Shown: positions 24,993 to 33,485 of the stretch, piece by piece
How the letters are laid out: the number at the start of each line of letters is the position of its first letter
Numbering within the stretch: the first letter of the stretch is position 1
Origin: Streptomyces sp. HUAS YS2
GTDB lineage: Bacteria; Actinomycetota; Actinomycetes; Streptomycetales; Streptomycetaceae
DNA: 64,000 nt
NCBI RefSeq assembly: GCF_033343995.1
Contig: NZ_CP137573.1
Span: 5,551,001-5,615,000 of the forward strand
Direction: 5' to 3'
Notes under the pieces: generated by a model
Databases searched by the model: none
The model's input: the letters and a program-made list of their open reading frames with translations, nothing else
Told to the model about the DNA's origin: nothing
Made by a program: the position numbers and the translations under genes

Positions 24993-25643
24993 TCAGTCGG
25001 TGTCGGCGTGCAGCGCGATGGTGCCATCGTCGGCCGGTTCGACCCGCAGTCGCGTCAGGTCCGCCACGTGCAGGTCGGGGCCGAAGGCCGCCGCGCGCGG
25101 GCCGACGCCCACCACGCGCATCCCGGCCGCGCGGCCCGCCTGGATACCGGCCTCGGAGTCCTCGAAGACCACGCAGTCCGCCGGGTCGACGCCCAGCTCC
25201 GCGGCGCCCTTCAGGAAGCCCTCCGGGTCCGGCTTGCTGGCGCCGACGCGCTCCGCGGTCACCCGGGTCGCCGGCATCGGGAGCCCGGCCGCGCCCATCC
25301 GGGCCTGTGCGAGGGCCTCGTCGGCCGAGGTGACGAGAGCGTGCGGCAGCGTGGCGACGGTGGCCATGAAGGCGGGGGCGCCGGGCACCGGTACGACGCC
25401 GTCGAGGTCGGCGGTCTCCTCGGCGAGCATCACCCTGTTCTCCGCGTGGTTCTGCTCCATCGGGCGGTCCGGCAGCAGCGCGGCCATCGTGGCGTAGCCC
25501 TGACGGCCGTGCACGACCTTCAGGACGTCGTGCGGGTCCAGTCCGTGCCGCTCCGCCCAGCGGCGCCAGCAGCGCTCCACGACGGCGTCGGAGTTGACGA
25601 GGGTCCCGTCCATGTCGAGGAGGAGGGCGCGGGCGGTGAGCAT
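24993..25643 (-). CDS. HAD-IA sugar-phosphate phosphatase
   Basis: 216 residues from ATG 25643, with GGAG eight bases upstream. Motif I is LLLDMDGTLVNSD, motif II LVTSADEA, motif III a Lys in ASKPDPEGFL, motif IV VVFEDSEAGIQAG. This matches the GPP/DOG or sucrose-6-phosphate phosphatase-like branch of HAD-IA, with a small helical cap. Likely substrates are small phosphorylated sugars or polyols. A GC hairpin at 25685-25714 lies in the upstream leader. Confidence 0.9.
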   Translation of the reverse strand: MLTARALLLDMDGTLVNSDAVVERCWRRWAERHGLDPHDVLKVVHGRQGYATMAALLPDRPMEQNHAENRVMLAEETADLDGVVPVPGAPAFMATVATLPHALVTSADEALAQARMGAAGLPMPATRVTAERVGASKPDPEGFLKGAAELGVDPADCVVFEDSEAGIQAGRAAGMRVVGVGPRAAAFGPDLHVADLTRLRVEPADDGTIALHADTD

Positions 25644-25803
25644 GGAGTGGTCTCCAGGGAGCCGGGTGCGACGAACGAAGCGGTCCCGCTCGCCGGTCAG
25701 GGAGTGCGAGCGGGGCCACTTTGTTTCTTCACGATACAAAACGAGGGGCCCTCGGCGCCACCCGGCCTCCGCGCCGCCCGTCCGCCCTCGCTCGGCCCAC
25801 CCG

Positions 25804-26859
25804 TCAGCCGGAGGTCACCGCCTCCAGTGCCTCGCGCGTCGCCGGGCCGTACACGCCCCAGGGGTCCTCCTCGATGTCCATGTACGACTGGAAGGACGCG
25901 ACCCCCTCCTCGACCTTCCCGGAGTACTCGCCGTTCTCCGGACCCTTGTACGCCCAGATCTCCTTCAGGCGGCGCTGCAGCTCAAGGACCTCCGGCCCGG
26001 AGTCGCCGCGGCTCAGCGTCGGTCCGCCGTCCTCCGGTCCGGTGGGCGGCTCCGCCCGGGAGGACGAGGTGGACGGGGCCGGCGCGCTCGTGGAGCGGCG
26101 CGGCGCCGCGGCCGACGCCGTACGGGACGGGGAGGCGGACGGCGACGCCGACCGGCTCGCGGACTCGGACGTCGACGGGGACGCCGACTCCCGGTCCGAC
26201 TCCGACTCGGACTCCGACGGCGTCGGTGTCGGCGCCTCGGACACCAGCAGCGCGGTCGACGAACTGGCGGCGTCGGGGCCCGCCAGGCCGTCCTGGTCGT
26301 CGCCGCCGAGCACGCCGACGGCGAAGGCCGCGGTTCCGGCCACGGCGAGGCCCGCGACCAGCGCGACCATCAGTCCGCGGCGCCGGCCGGGCGGCTCGTG
26401 CTCCGGGTCCGCCTCCGGCGGCGCGCCGAACGCGGCCCGGTCGAGCAGCAGCGGCATGGTCTCGGACGCGTCGCCCTCGTTGTACGCCTGCGGCCCGCCC
26501 CCGGACTCCGCCGCGTACCCGATACCCGCGCCCGCTCTCGCACCCGCGCCCGCATCCATGCCGTCATGCGAAACGGCCGGCATCGGCATCGGCATCGCCG
26601 CCGTGGCCGGATCCAGTCCCTCGGGCACGACCGTGGGCAGGTCCGCGGGCGGCATCGGTACGTGCGGATCCGCCTCCGCGCCCGACGCCTCCAGGTTCAC
26701 GTACGGGCGTATCCGCAGCGGGTCGAAGTCTTCTGCCGCGGCCATTTCCGCGGCCGTCTCGGCCGCGCGCAGGGCCCGGGCAGCGCACGCGCAGGCCAGC
26801 TCGGGCCCGCCGTCCGGACTCGGCGGCGCACCGCATTCTGGGCAGACGTATCCGGCCAT
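25804..26859 (-). CDS. Membrane-anchored peptidoglycan-binding-domain protein
   Basis: 351 residues. An N-terminal Cys-rich patch (YVCPECGAPPS, CACAA) looks like a zinc ribbon. A Pro/Met/Ala-rich linker leads to one transmembrane helix at about 163-184. Outside it a Ser/Glu/Pro low-complexity stretch (PTPTPSESESESDRES) precedes a C-terminal PG_binding_1 domain (GDSGPEVLELQRRLKEIW to the end). It probably tethers the membrane to the wall with a cytoplasmic zinc-ribbon sensor. Divergent from the MFS gene. Confidence 0.85.
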   Translation of the reverse strand: MAGYVCPECGAPPSPDGGPELACACAARALRAAETAAEMAAAEDFDPLRIRPYVNLEASGAEADPHVPMPPADLPTVVPEGLDPATAAMPMPMPAVSHDGMDAGAGARAGAGIGYAAESGGGPQAYNEGDASETMPLLLDRAAFGAPPEADPEHEPPGRRRGLMVALVAGLAVAGTAAFAVGVLGGDDQDGLAGPDAASSSTALLVSEAPTPTPSESESESDRESASPSTSESASRSASPSASPSRTASAAAPRRSTSAPAPSTSSSRAEPPTGPEDGGPTLSRGDSGPEVLELQRRLKEIWAYKGPENGEYSGKVEEGVASFQSYMDIEEDPWGVYGPATREALEAVTSG

Positions 26860-27004
26860 TGTGTTCCCTCCCCTTGAACTGCCAGTGATTATGCAGCCCG
26901 CAGATGTCCGGCCGGGCACGGATCCCCGCTCGAGAGGCCATAACGGGACGGAAACCCCAGGATGGAGCTGAGCCGGAGCCCGTCCCGGCCAGGAGGAGAC
27001 GCCG

Positions 27005-29059
27005 ATGGCCCAGGAAATGCGGACTTCCGACGCAGGCGCCCCCGCTCCCCAGGAGGGCGCGAGCCGGCGCGGGGTCATGATCCCGATCGGCGCGCTCCTG
27101 CTCGGGATGCTGCTGGCCGCACTCGACCAGACCATCGTCTCCACCGCACTGCCGACCATCGTCAGCGAACTCGGCGGCCTGGAGCACCTGTCCTGGGTGG
27201 TCACCGCCTACATGCTGGCGTCCACCGCCGCCACGCCGCTGTGGGGCAAGCTGGGCGACCAGTACGGCCGCAAGAAGCTCTTCCAGGGCGCCATCGTCAT
27301 CTTCCTCGCCGGCTCGGCCCTTTGCGGCATCGCGCAGAACATGCCGCAGCTCATCGCTTTCCGCGCGGTCCAGGGCCTCGGCGGCGGCGGGCTCATGGTG
27401 CTGTCGATGGCGATCGTCGGCGACCTCGTGTCGCCGCGCGAACGCGGCAAGTACCAGGGGCTGTTCGGTGCCGTGTTCGGCGCGACCAGCGTCCTCGGGC
27501 CGCTGCTCGGCGGCCTGTTCACCGAGCACCTGTCCTGGCGCTGGGTCTTCTACATCAACCTGCCGATCGGCGTCGTCGCCCTGTTCGTCATCGCCGCCGC
27601 CCTGCACATCCCGGCCCCCGGCACCCGGCACACCATCGACTACCTCGGCACGTTCCTCATCGCCTCGGTCGCCACCTGCCTGGTGCTCGTCGCCTCGCTC
27701 GGCGGCACCACGTGGGACTGGGACTCGCCGCAGATCATCGGCCTCGCCGTGCTCGGGGCCGTGCTGCTCGTCTGGTTCGTGCGGGTCGAGCAGCGCGCCG
27801 CCGAACCCGTCCTGCCGCTGAAGCTCTTCCGGATCCGGACGTTCACCCTGGTCTCCGTCATCAGCTTCATCGTCGGCTTCGCGATGTTCGGTGCCATGAC
27901 CTACCTGCCGACGTTCCTCCAGGTCGTCCAGGGCGTCAGCCCGACGATGTCCGGCGTGCACATGCTGCCGATGGTCCTCGGCATGCTGATCACGTCCACC
28001 GCGTCGGGCCAGATCGTCTCCCGCACCGGCCGCTGGAAGGTCTTCCCGATCGCCGGAACGGGGGTCACCGGCATCGGGCTGCTGCTGCTCAACGAGCTGA
28101 AGGAGACCAGCTCCGACTGGATGATGAGCATCTCGTTCTTCGTCTTCGGCGCCGGGCTCGGCCTGGTCATGCAGGTCCTCGTGCTCGTCGTGCAGAACGC
28201 CGTCTCGTACCAGGACCTGGGCGTGGCGACCTCGGGGGCGACCTTCTTCCGCTCCATCGGCGCGTCCTTCGGCGTCGCCGTCTTCGGCACGATCTTCACC
28301 AGCCGGCTGAACCACAAGCTGGACGACGTCCTCGCGGGCCGGGAGCTGCCGCCCGGCCTGAGCGCCGACGGGATCGCCGGCGATCCGCGCGGCATCGCCG
28401 AACTCCCGCCCGACCTGCGCCCCGAGGTGCTGCACGCGTACGCCACGTCCATCACCGACGTGTTCCTGTACGCCGCGCCCGTCGTCCTCGTCGCCTTCGT
28501 CGTGTCCTGGTTCCTCAAGGAGGACCGGCTGCGCGGCTCGGTCACCGCGCCCGACGCGAGCGAGACCCTCGCGTCCAACCCGGTCGAGCGGTCCTCGTAC
28601 GACGAGTGCGCCCGCGCCCTGTCGGTGCTCGGCTCCCGCGAGGGCCGCAAGGCCGTGTACGTGAAGATCACCGTGAAGGCCGGGTACGACCTGCTGCCCG
28701 CCGCGAGCTGGCTGCTGCTGCGCATCAAGCGGCACGGCACGGTCGAACCGGCCCGGCTGGCCGAGACCACCACGGTGCCGCTGCGGGCGGTCACCGAGGC
28801 GGCCCGGCAGATCGAGGAACGGGGCCTGGCCCGCCGGGAGGGCTTGCAGCTGATCCTCACCGACGCGGGCGTCGAGGCCGCCGCGAAGCTCGCCCGCGCC
28901 CGCGAGGAGTCCCTGGCCGAGCTGCTCGGCGACTGGTGGGGCCCGGAGCGCCCGACCGACCTGGTCCAGCTGGTCGAGGAGCTGACCGCCGAGCTGTGCG
29001 GCTCGGACGGCGAGCGCCCCCACGACCCCGAACCGCCCGGCGACCACCACCACCCGTAG
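27005..29059 (+). CDS. 14-TM MFS drug exporter (DHA2) fused to a winged-helix domain
   Basis: 684 residues. Residues 20-515 are an EmrB/QacA-type major facilitator with motif A GKLGDQYGRKKLF, motif C GLFGAVFGATSVLGPLLGG, and LDQTIVSTALPTI in helix 1. From about 540 a soluble domain follows: YVKITVKAGYDLLPAASWLLL, TVEPARLAETTTVPLRAV, then REGLQLILTDAGVEAAAKL, which reads as a MarR-like winged helix. Exporter and DNA-binding-type domain on one chain is unusual. AGGAGGAG lies six bases before the ATG. Confidence 0.9.
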   Translation: MAQEMRTSDAGAPAPQEGASRRGVMIPIGALLLGMLLAALDQTIVSTALPTIVSELGGLEHLSWVVTAYMLASTAATPLWGKLGDQYGRKKLFQGAIVIFLAGSALCGIAQNMPQLIAFRAVQGLGGGGLMVLSMAIVGDLVSPRERGKYQGLFGAVFGATSVLGPLLGGLFTEHLSWRWVFYINLPIGVVALFVIAAALHIPAPGTRHTIDYLGTFLIASVATCLVLVASLGGTTWDWDSPQIIGLAVLGAVLLVWFVRVEQRAAEPVLPLKLFRIRTFTLVSVISFIVGFAMFGAMTYLPTFLQVVQGVSPTMSGVHMLPMVLGMLITSTASGQIVSRTGRWKVFPIAGTGVTGIGLLLLNELKETSSDWMMSISFFVFGAGLGLVMQVLVLVVQNAVSYQDLGVATSGATFFRSIGASFGVAVFGTIFTSRLNHKLDDVLAGRELPPGLSADGIAGDPRGIAELPPDLRPEVLHAYATSITDVFLYAAPVVLVAFVVSWFLKEDRLRGSVTAPDASETLASNPVERSSYDECARALSVLGSREGRKAVYVKITVKAGYDLLPAASWLLLRIKRHGTVEPARLAETTTVPLRAVTEAARQIEERGLARREGLQLILTDAGVEAAAKLARAREESLAELLGDWWGPERPTDLVQLVEELTAELCGSDGERPHDPEPPGDHHHP

Positions 29060-29065
29060 GAGAGC

Positions 29066-29542
29066 TCAGAGCTCCTTGCCATACCAGATGTCCATGTACG
29101 GGCCCTCGCAGTACGCCGGGATCTCCGCGTAGCCGTTGCGGGAGTAGAGCGTGCGGGCCTCGATCAGGTCCAGGCGGGTGTTGAGCACCATCTGCCGGGC
29201 GCCCAGGGCGCGCGCCTCGTCCTCCAGGGTGCGCAGCAGAGCGTTCGCGCCGCCCTTGCCGCGGAAGGCGTGGCGCAGGAAGACGCGGGTCAGTTCGGCG
29301 CGTTCCTCGTCGAGCAGGAGCACGCCGCCGCAGCCTGCCGGCTCGTCCCCGTACCGGGCCACCAGGAACTGCCCGGTCGGCGGGGTGAGCAGCTCGACGC
29401 CGTCGTTCGTCAGCCCCTCGTCGATCTCCGCCTCGGTCGCGGGCCGCTTCCAGTAGCGGCTGGCGACGTCGTCGTAGTAGTCGCGGCGCAGCGCCGTGGA
29501 ATCGGCCGTGCCGACAGCCTCGGGGTGGAAGGACCAGCTCAC
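29066..29542 (-). CDS. GNAT-family N-acetyltransferase
   Basis: 158 residues from GTG 29542. The acetyl-CoA loop is VFLRHAFRGKGGANALL (about residues 91-107), preceded by strand CGGVLLLDEERAEL and followed by LYSRNGYAEIPAY. The start overlaps the stop of the truncated ABM gene by GTGA. The two were once translationally coupled, and the insertion at 29738 now separates this gene from the original promoter. Acceptor substrate is unknown. Confidence 0.88.
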   Translation of the reverse strand: MSWSFHPEAVGTADSTALRRDYYDDVASRYWKRPATEAEIDEGLTNDGVELLTPPTGQFLVARYGDEPAGCGGVLLLDEERAELTRVFLRHAFRGKGGANALLRTLEDEARALGARQMVLNTRLDLIEARTLYSRNGYAEIPAYCEGPYMDIWYGKEL

Positions 29543-29744
29543 TTGGGCGACGCCTGCTGGACGACCTCGAACGACCACAGGGTGGAGCCGGTGGCCGCCG
29601 GCTTCGGGCGCTCGGCCCCGCCCTTGCCGCCCGCCGTGCCCTGGTGCGCGGCCTTCATGGAACCGTTCATCCAGTTCTGGAAGTCCTCCTCGCTGCGCCA
29701 GCGGGTGTACACCAGGTACTGGTCGGTGCCCTCCAGTGGGCGCA
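29539..29744 (-). pseudogene. C-terminal half of an ABM-family gene (interrupted)
   Basis: About 67 codons encode RPLEGTDQYLVYTRW through STLWSFEVVQQASPK, the second half of an antibiotic biosynthesis monooxygenase-like domain. Homology to the intact copy at 31894 stops exactly at GGGCGCA (29738-29744). The matching first half lies at 32294-32421. Joining the halves at that 7-mer restores one continuous reading frame. Confidence 0.85.
29738..29744. other. Left attachment-site core (attL)
   Basis: GGGCGCA where ABM homology ends; the integrase remnant begins 27 bases further in. GTACC at 29757-29761 is the right arm of the reconstructed attP. Confidence 0.65.
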
Positions 29745-29770
29745 TGGTGTTCATACGTACCTTACGAAGC

Positions 29771-30260
29771 ATGAGCGAAGATGACTTGGTCTCTCGCGCG
29801 CAGTGGGGGAACTTAGAGCGTCGACGCAGCCCCATGACGGGCCGTGACATCAAAAGTACCAAGGAGCAGGAGCGGGACGCCCGGCATTACATCGGCCGGC
29901 ATGGTGGCACCTGCGTGCACATCTAATACGAGCCGGATACGTCCGCATGGCGCAAGAAGCGTGTTCGTCTCCCCGACGGACGCTTCGTTCATCGCGTCGT
30001 CCGTCCCGTATTCGAAGGCGCGTTGGAGGACCTCAAGGCCGGTCGAGCGCCGGACGGACAACGTCTTGACGGGCTGATCGTCTACGACATCGACCGTCTC
30101 ACGCGCGACAACCGCCATCTTGAGGGCGCCATCGACGTGGTGGAGCGGCACCGACGGCCCATCGTCGACATCAACTCAAGACCGTGCTGCGCAATCCGCG
30201 CATCTGCGGAATCCGTTCCCGCAAGGCGCGCGCCCTCAACCCCGACACGGGGAGCGATCC
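29771..30260 (+). pseudogene. Remnant of a large serine recombinase (integrase)
   Basis: From ATG 29771 (MSEDDLVSRAQWGNLERR) the frame reads HYIGRHGGTCVHI, then a TAA at 29924-29926, then continues in frame YEPDTSAWRKKRVRLPDGR and LDGLIVYDIDRLTRDNRHLE up to about 30176. This is the catalytic domain of a phage or ICE-type serine integrase. The frame then shifts and jumps to VLRNPRICGIRSRKARALN, which belongs after the recombinase core, so a large internal piece is deleted. The zinc and C-terminal domains are missing. It is inactive. Confidence 0.85.
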
Positions 30261-30266
30261 CAGACC

Positions 30267-31619
30267 TCATCCGCGCTCGTACACCGAGAAGGGCCGAACG
30301 CCCCGGCCCCACCGCACGACGACCACCAGGTCCTCGTGGATGAGCAGGTCCGTGAGTTCGCCCGCCTTGTGGTCGATGTCGGCCCCGGTGTCGCTGGTGT
30401 CCTGTTCGTCGCCGGTGGCTGCGTCGAGGACCAGCAGTTCGTCCGTGTCGTCATGCCTGCGTGCGAGCATGCGGACGAGGGCGGTCACTCGGCCGCCGGC
30501 CGCTTCGAGTGCGAGGAAGCCGCGGCCGGAGGCCAGGTCGCTCCGCCACACTTCGGTGCCCTTCAGAAGGTCGAAGGCGACCACCCGGTTCACGTACTCC
30601 TTACCGCGCTTGGTCTCGGCGGCGGCGTAGAGCCGCCCGTCCGCGACCGCCACAACCTCGGGCCTGTGCGACTGGCTCGTGCCGTGACCACCGGTGGGCT
30701 CGATCCGGCTCAGGGGCGTCCCGTCCTCGCCGAAGGCGAGGTATGCGCCCGGCAGGCCGCCTTGCACGGTCCCGCCGACCTGCACGACCACGGGATCGGT
30801 CGACAGCAGCGTCACCTCCGCGTCCGTGCCCGGAGTCGGGCGGCCGCCGAGCGGCGCGGACCACTGTGCCTTCCCGTCGGCCTTGTCGAACGCGGCCAGC
30901 CGCAGTTCGGTGCGGCCGCAGGTGAGCACCGCGAGGACCAGCCGCTCGCCGGCCGCGACCCGTTCGGGCACGCAGCCCGCCGGGACTGCCGCCTTCCAGC
31001 GCGGGGCGCCGGTCCGCAGGTCGAAAGCGCGCAGGGACTGCGAGCCTTGAACAGTAGGCTGGATCGTCTCGAGTGCCCATCGGTCGTCGCCGTCCCGCAG
31101 TACGGCGAGCCCGCCCCCGGCGGCGACCATGTCGGTGAGCGACTCGGTGAGGTCGGCCGGGGCGCGCCGTACGTGCCACAGCTCACGGCCGGTCGTGAGG
31201 TCCAGCGCGGCGACGGTCGCACAGCCCTGACCGCCCGGGCCACGGTCCCCCCGCGCCAGCAGGACGACGGAACCGGCCGTACGACGACCGACCGCGCACA
31301 CATGGTCCTGACCGGGCGGTGCGTACTCCCAGCGCCGGTCGCCCGACCGGGCGTCGAAGGCGGTGACGGCGTCGTACCGACTGCGGACGAGTGTGTCGTC
31401 GACGAGCCAGGCACCGTTGCCGTAGTCCCGGGCACTGTCGTCGACCGGGGCATCCCAGACAACGCGCATCGAGCCCCCTGAGGCGGAGCAGCCCGCAGTG
31501 AGGCCGACGACCAGCGCGGCAACGGCCGCGAGCAGGGGGCGGAGCCGCCGCGTTCCCTCGCGGGACGAAAGCCACCGCTCCCGTCCCGGTCTCGCGTCGC
31601 CGGTCGTGCGCGCTGCCAT
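30267..31619 (-). CDS. PQQ-like beta-propeller lipoprotein
   Basis: 450 residues. A basic start is followed by a hydrophobic segment and lipobox LTAGC. The mature part has PQQ/WD-type blades: VTAFDARSGDRRWEYAPP, VAALDLTTGRELWHVRR, LRAFDLRTGAPRWKAAVP, VVAFDLLKGTEVWRSDL, LLVLDAATGD. It resembles extracellular PQQ-binding-like proteins that scaffold envelope complexes. Its 3' end abuts the recombinase remnant. It lies inside the inserted segment, so it is either element cargo or was captured during deletion. Confidence 0.85.
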   Translation of the reverse strand: MAARTTGDARPGRERWLSSREGTRRLRPLLAAVAALVVGLTAGCSASGGSMRVVWDAPVDDSARDYGNGAWLVDDTLVRSRYDAVTAFDARSGDRRWEYAPPGQDHVCAVGRRTAGSVVLLARGDRGPGGQGCATVAALDLTTGRELWHVRRAPADLTESLTDMVAAGGGLAVLRDGDDRWALETIQPTVQGSQSLRAFDLRTGAPRWKAAVPAGCVPERVAAGERLVLAVLTCGRTELRLAAFDKADGKAQWSAPLGGRPTPGTDAEVTLLSTDPVVVQVGGTVQGGLPGAYLAFGEDGTPLSRIEPTGGHGTSQSHRPEVVAVADGRLYAAAETKRGKEYVNRVVAFDLLKGTEVWRSDLASGRGFLALEAAGGRVTALVRMLARRHDDTDELLVLDAATGDEQDTSDTGADIDHKAGELTDLLIHEDLVVVVRWGRGVRPFSVYERG

Positions 31620-31704
31620 ACGTCAAGGCTCCGTCAGACTAGGGGAGACGTGATCACCCGCACAGCTCTCGTCCGTAGCCGTGCCGGATCGTCCCTAAGC
31701 CGGC

Positions 31705-31740
31705 GAAGCGCCCCAGATCCTTGAAGATCCGGGGCGCTTC
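31705..31740 (-). terminator. Terminator downstream of the element-borne ABM gene
   Basis: A 10-bp perfect stem GAAGCGCCCC / GGGGCGCTTC flanks a 16-base loop. It lies past the stop of a short frame ending AKPADVEREVAVPVSA on the minus strand, between the ABM gene and the lipoprotein gene. Confidence 0.7.
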
Positions 31741-31893
31741 TGGCGGTGCGACGTGCAGGTCCTACGCGCTGACAGGCACCGCAACCTCGCGCTCGACGTC
31801 GGCCGGCTTCGCCTCGTCGATCGGCGAGGCCGAAGCCGAGTTGCACTTGTCCGAAGTCCACGACGTCTCACCGCCAACTTGTGCACGAGCTCG

Positions 31894-32241
31894 CTAGGCG
31901 TTCTTGGGCGCAGCCTGCTGGACTACATCGAAGGACCACAAGGTCGAAGCGGAGGCGGCCGGCTTGGGCTTCTCACCGCTCTCTTCACTGCCGCCCTGGT
32001 GCGCTGCTTTCATGGGGCCCTCAAGCCAAGCCTGGAAAGACTCCTCATCGCGCCAGCGCGTGTAGACGAGGTAGTTGTCGGTGCCTTCGACCGGGCGGAG
32101 AAGTTCGAACCACTCGAAGCCGTCGGAGTTCTCCACCGCGTGGGCGCGGTGTGCGAAGCGCTTCTCCAGCGTCTCGCGCTGCTCGGCCGGCACGGTCAGT
32201 ACGTTGATCTTGACTACGCTCATGTGCCCATCCTGCCGCAA
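31894..32241 (-). CDS. Antibiotic biosynthesis monooxygenase (ABM) domain protein, element copy
   Basis: 115 residues, a complete dimeric alpha/beta-barrel ABM domain: MSVVKINVLTVPAEQRETL, ENSDGFEWFELLRPVEGT, NYLVYTRWRDEESF, and the C-terminal ASTLWSFDVVQQAAPK. It is closely related (I estimate two thirds identity) to the split host gene that flanks the element. It lies just inside the right end, in the same direction as the interrupted gene, and could replace its function. Such proteins are often heme-degrading or quinone-modifying oxygenases; the activity here is unknown. Confidence 0.88.
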   Translation of the reverse strand: MRQDGHMSVVKINVLTVPAEQRETLEKRFAHRAHAVENSDGFEWFELLRPVEGTDNYLVYTRWRDEESFQAWLEGPMKAAHQGGSEESGEKPKPAASASTLWSFDVVQQAAPKNA

Positions 32242-32293
32242 GGATTGTCAGGAGGACGTGAGCAACTGAGTGGTACATCAGCGCACCTGTTGC

Positions 32294-32421
32294 GGGCGCA
32301 GCAGCTCGAACCACTCGAAGCCGTCGGAGCCCTCCACGGACCCCGCCCGGGACGCGAAGCGCTGCTCCAGGACCTCGCGCTGCTCGGCCGGGACGGTCAG
32401 GACGTTGATCTTCACCACACT
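32294..32421 (-). pseudogene. N-terminal half of the interrupted ABM gene
   Basis: Encodes SVVKINVLTVPAEQREVL through GFEWFELLRP, then diverges after GGGCGCA into a few unrelated codons and a stop. The expected ATG has become CCC; only GTG codons remain near the start and there is no clear ribosome site. With the half at 29539-29744 it makes one ancestral gene. Confidence 0.85.
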
Positions 32422-32582
32422 GGGCGTACGACACGTCTCGGGAAGCACAGGCCGGGCACGGCACCCCGCCTTGATCACGTGCGTGCAGTCTCCTGCATCC
32501 GCCGGTCGAAGCGGCGTGAGGGGTAGGGAGGGCGAGGTGTCGGTACGGTGCTTCGCGTGATGCTCACCGACCGGCTTCCCGG

Positions 32583-33458
32583 ATGCTGACCGGCGGACGC
32601 GGTCTGCCCGTCGCGATCGTGCGCGCGTGTCTGCGCGACGGCGGAGGCGGCAGCCCCACCGCGGTGATGGACGAGGCTGCGCTCAGTGACGCCGAGCGCC
32701 GGCGGGTGCCGGTTCTGACGGGGACGTCGCACGCCGTCTTCGTCGCGGTGCGCGAGGACCGACCCGGGAGTTCCACGGCTTCCCTCCGCTTCTTCACCGC
32801 CCAGGGAGAACTGCCCGCGTGCGGCCACGGGACGGTCGCCGCTCTGGCCCTTCTCGCCGAGCGGGCCGGGGGCGAGGAGTACAGGGCGACCCTCCGTACG
32901 GAGGGGCGTGTCTTCGCCGGTCGGTCGGTACGGAAGGAGACGCACGTCGAAGCCGCCTTCGACCCCGGTCCCGTCGACCTGCGCGAGCCCACCGCGATCG
33001 AGTGCGACCTCGTCCTGCCCGCGCTCGGCGTCCCTTCGGACGCGCTCGCTCCGGGCACCCGCGTCGCCGGGGTGGGGCGATCGCGGCTGCTGGTGCCCGT
33101 TCGTTCGCGGTCCGCTCTCGCGGCCCTCTCCCCGGACTTCGAACGGCTCCGGTCCGCCTGTGACCGTCTCGGCTTCCTCGGCTGCTTCGTCCACTCCGTG
33201 CCGACGCAGGACGGCCGCGTCGCGGCCCGCATGTTCGCCCCGGCGATCGGTGTCCCGGAGGACATCGCCAACGCCAACAGCACCGCATGTCTCGCCGCTC
33301 ACCTGTCCGGTCGGGGCATCACCGACATCGCCGTCGACATGGGCGACTCGCTCGGCAGCCCCGCCACGATCACCGCCACCACACGGCGCGGCCCGTCGGG
33401 CCCGCTGATCCGACTGGGCGGCGCCGCGAAGGTCATGCACAGCGTCCGCATGCCCTAG
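32583..33458 (+). CDS. PhzF-family isomerase/epimerase-like protein
   Basis: 291 residues. The family pattern is GGGSPTAVMDEAALSDAERR near residue 22, then LRFFTAQGELPACGHGTVAALAL (about 88) and the mirror element ENANSTACLAAHL-like NANSTACLAAHLSG late in the second domain. PhzF-fold enzymes catalyse isomerisations via a conserved acid/base pair; most have no known substrate. Just upstream, VSVRCFA in another frame looks like a conventional family start, so a frameshift near 32560 may have moved the start. Confidence 0.82.
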   Translation: MLTGGRGLPVAIVRACLRDGGGGSPTAVMDEAALSDAERRRVPVLTGTSHAVFVAVREDRPGSSTASLRFFTAQGELPACGHGTVAALALLAERAGGEEYRATLRTEGRVFAGRSVRKETHVEAAFDPGPVDLREPTAIECDLVLPALGVPSDALAPGTRVAGVGRSRLLVPVRSRSALAALSPDFERLRSACDRLGFLGCFVHSVPTQDGRVAARMFAPAIGVPEDIANANSTACLAAHLSGRGITDIAVDMGDSLGSPATITATTRRGPSGPLIRLGGAAKVMHSVRMP

Positions 33459-33485
33459 CCGTGTCCGTCGACATCCGTCGACCGT

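Larger units (their letters stand above)
29738..32300. mobile_element. Decayed integrative element inserted in an ABM gene
   Basis: The 7-mer GGGCGCA flanks the segment (29738-29744 and 32294-32300), giving a unit of 2,556 bp. Inside, in order, are a broken serine recombinase reading away from the left end, a lipoprotein gene, a terminator and an intact ABM gene. Removing one core plus the segment rebuilds the interrupted gene in frame (ELLRP then LEGTD). The reconstructed attP carries GGTAC/GTACC inverted arms, as expected for a large serine integrase. The element is probably an internally deleted remnant. Confidence 0.75.

Noticed and set aside
31906..31912. A third GGGCGCA inside the intact ABM gene, as a possible extra att core
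   Set aside because: It falls on ordinary ABM codons at the C terminus with no homology break, so it is chance.
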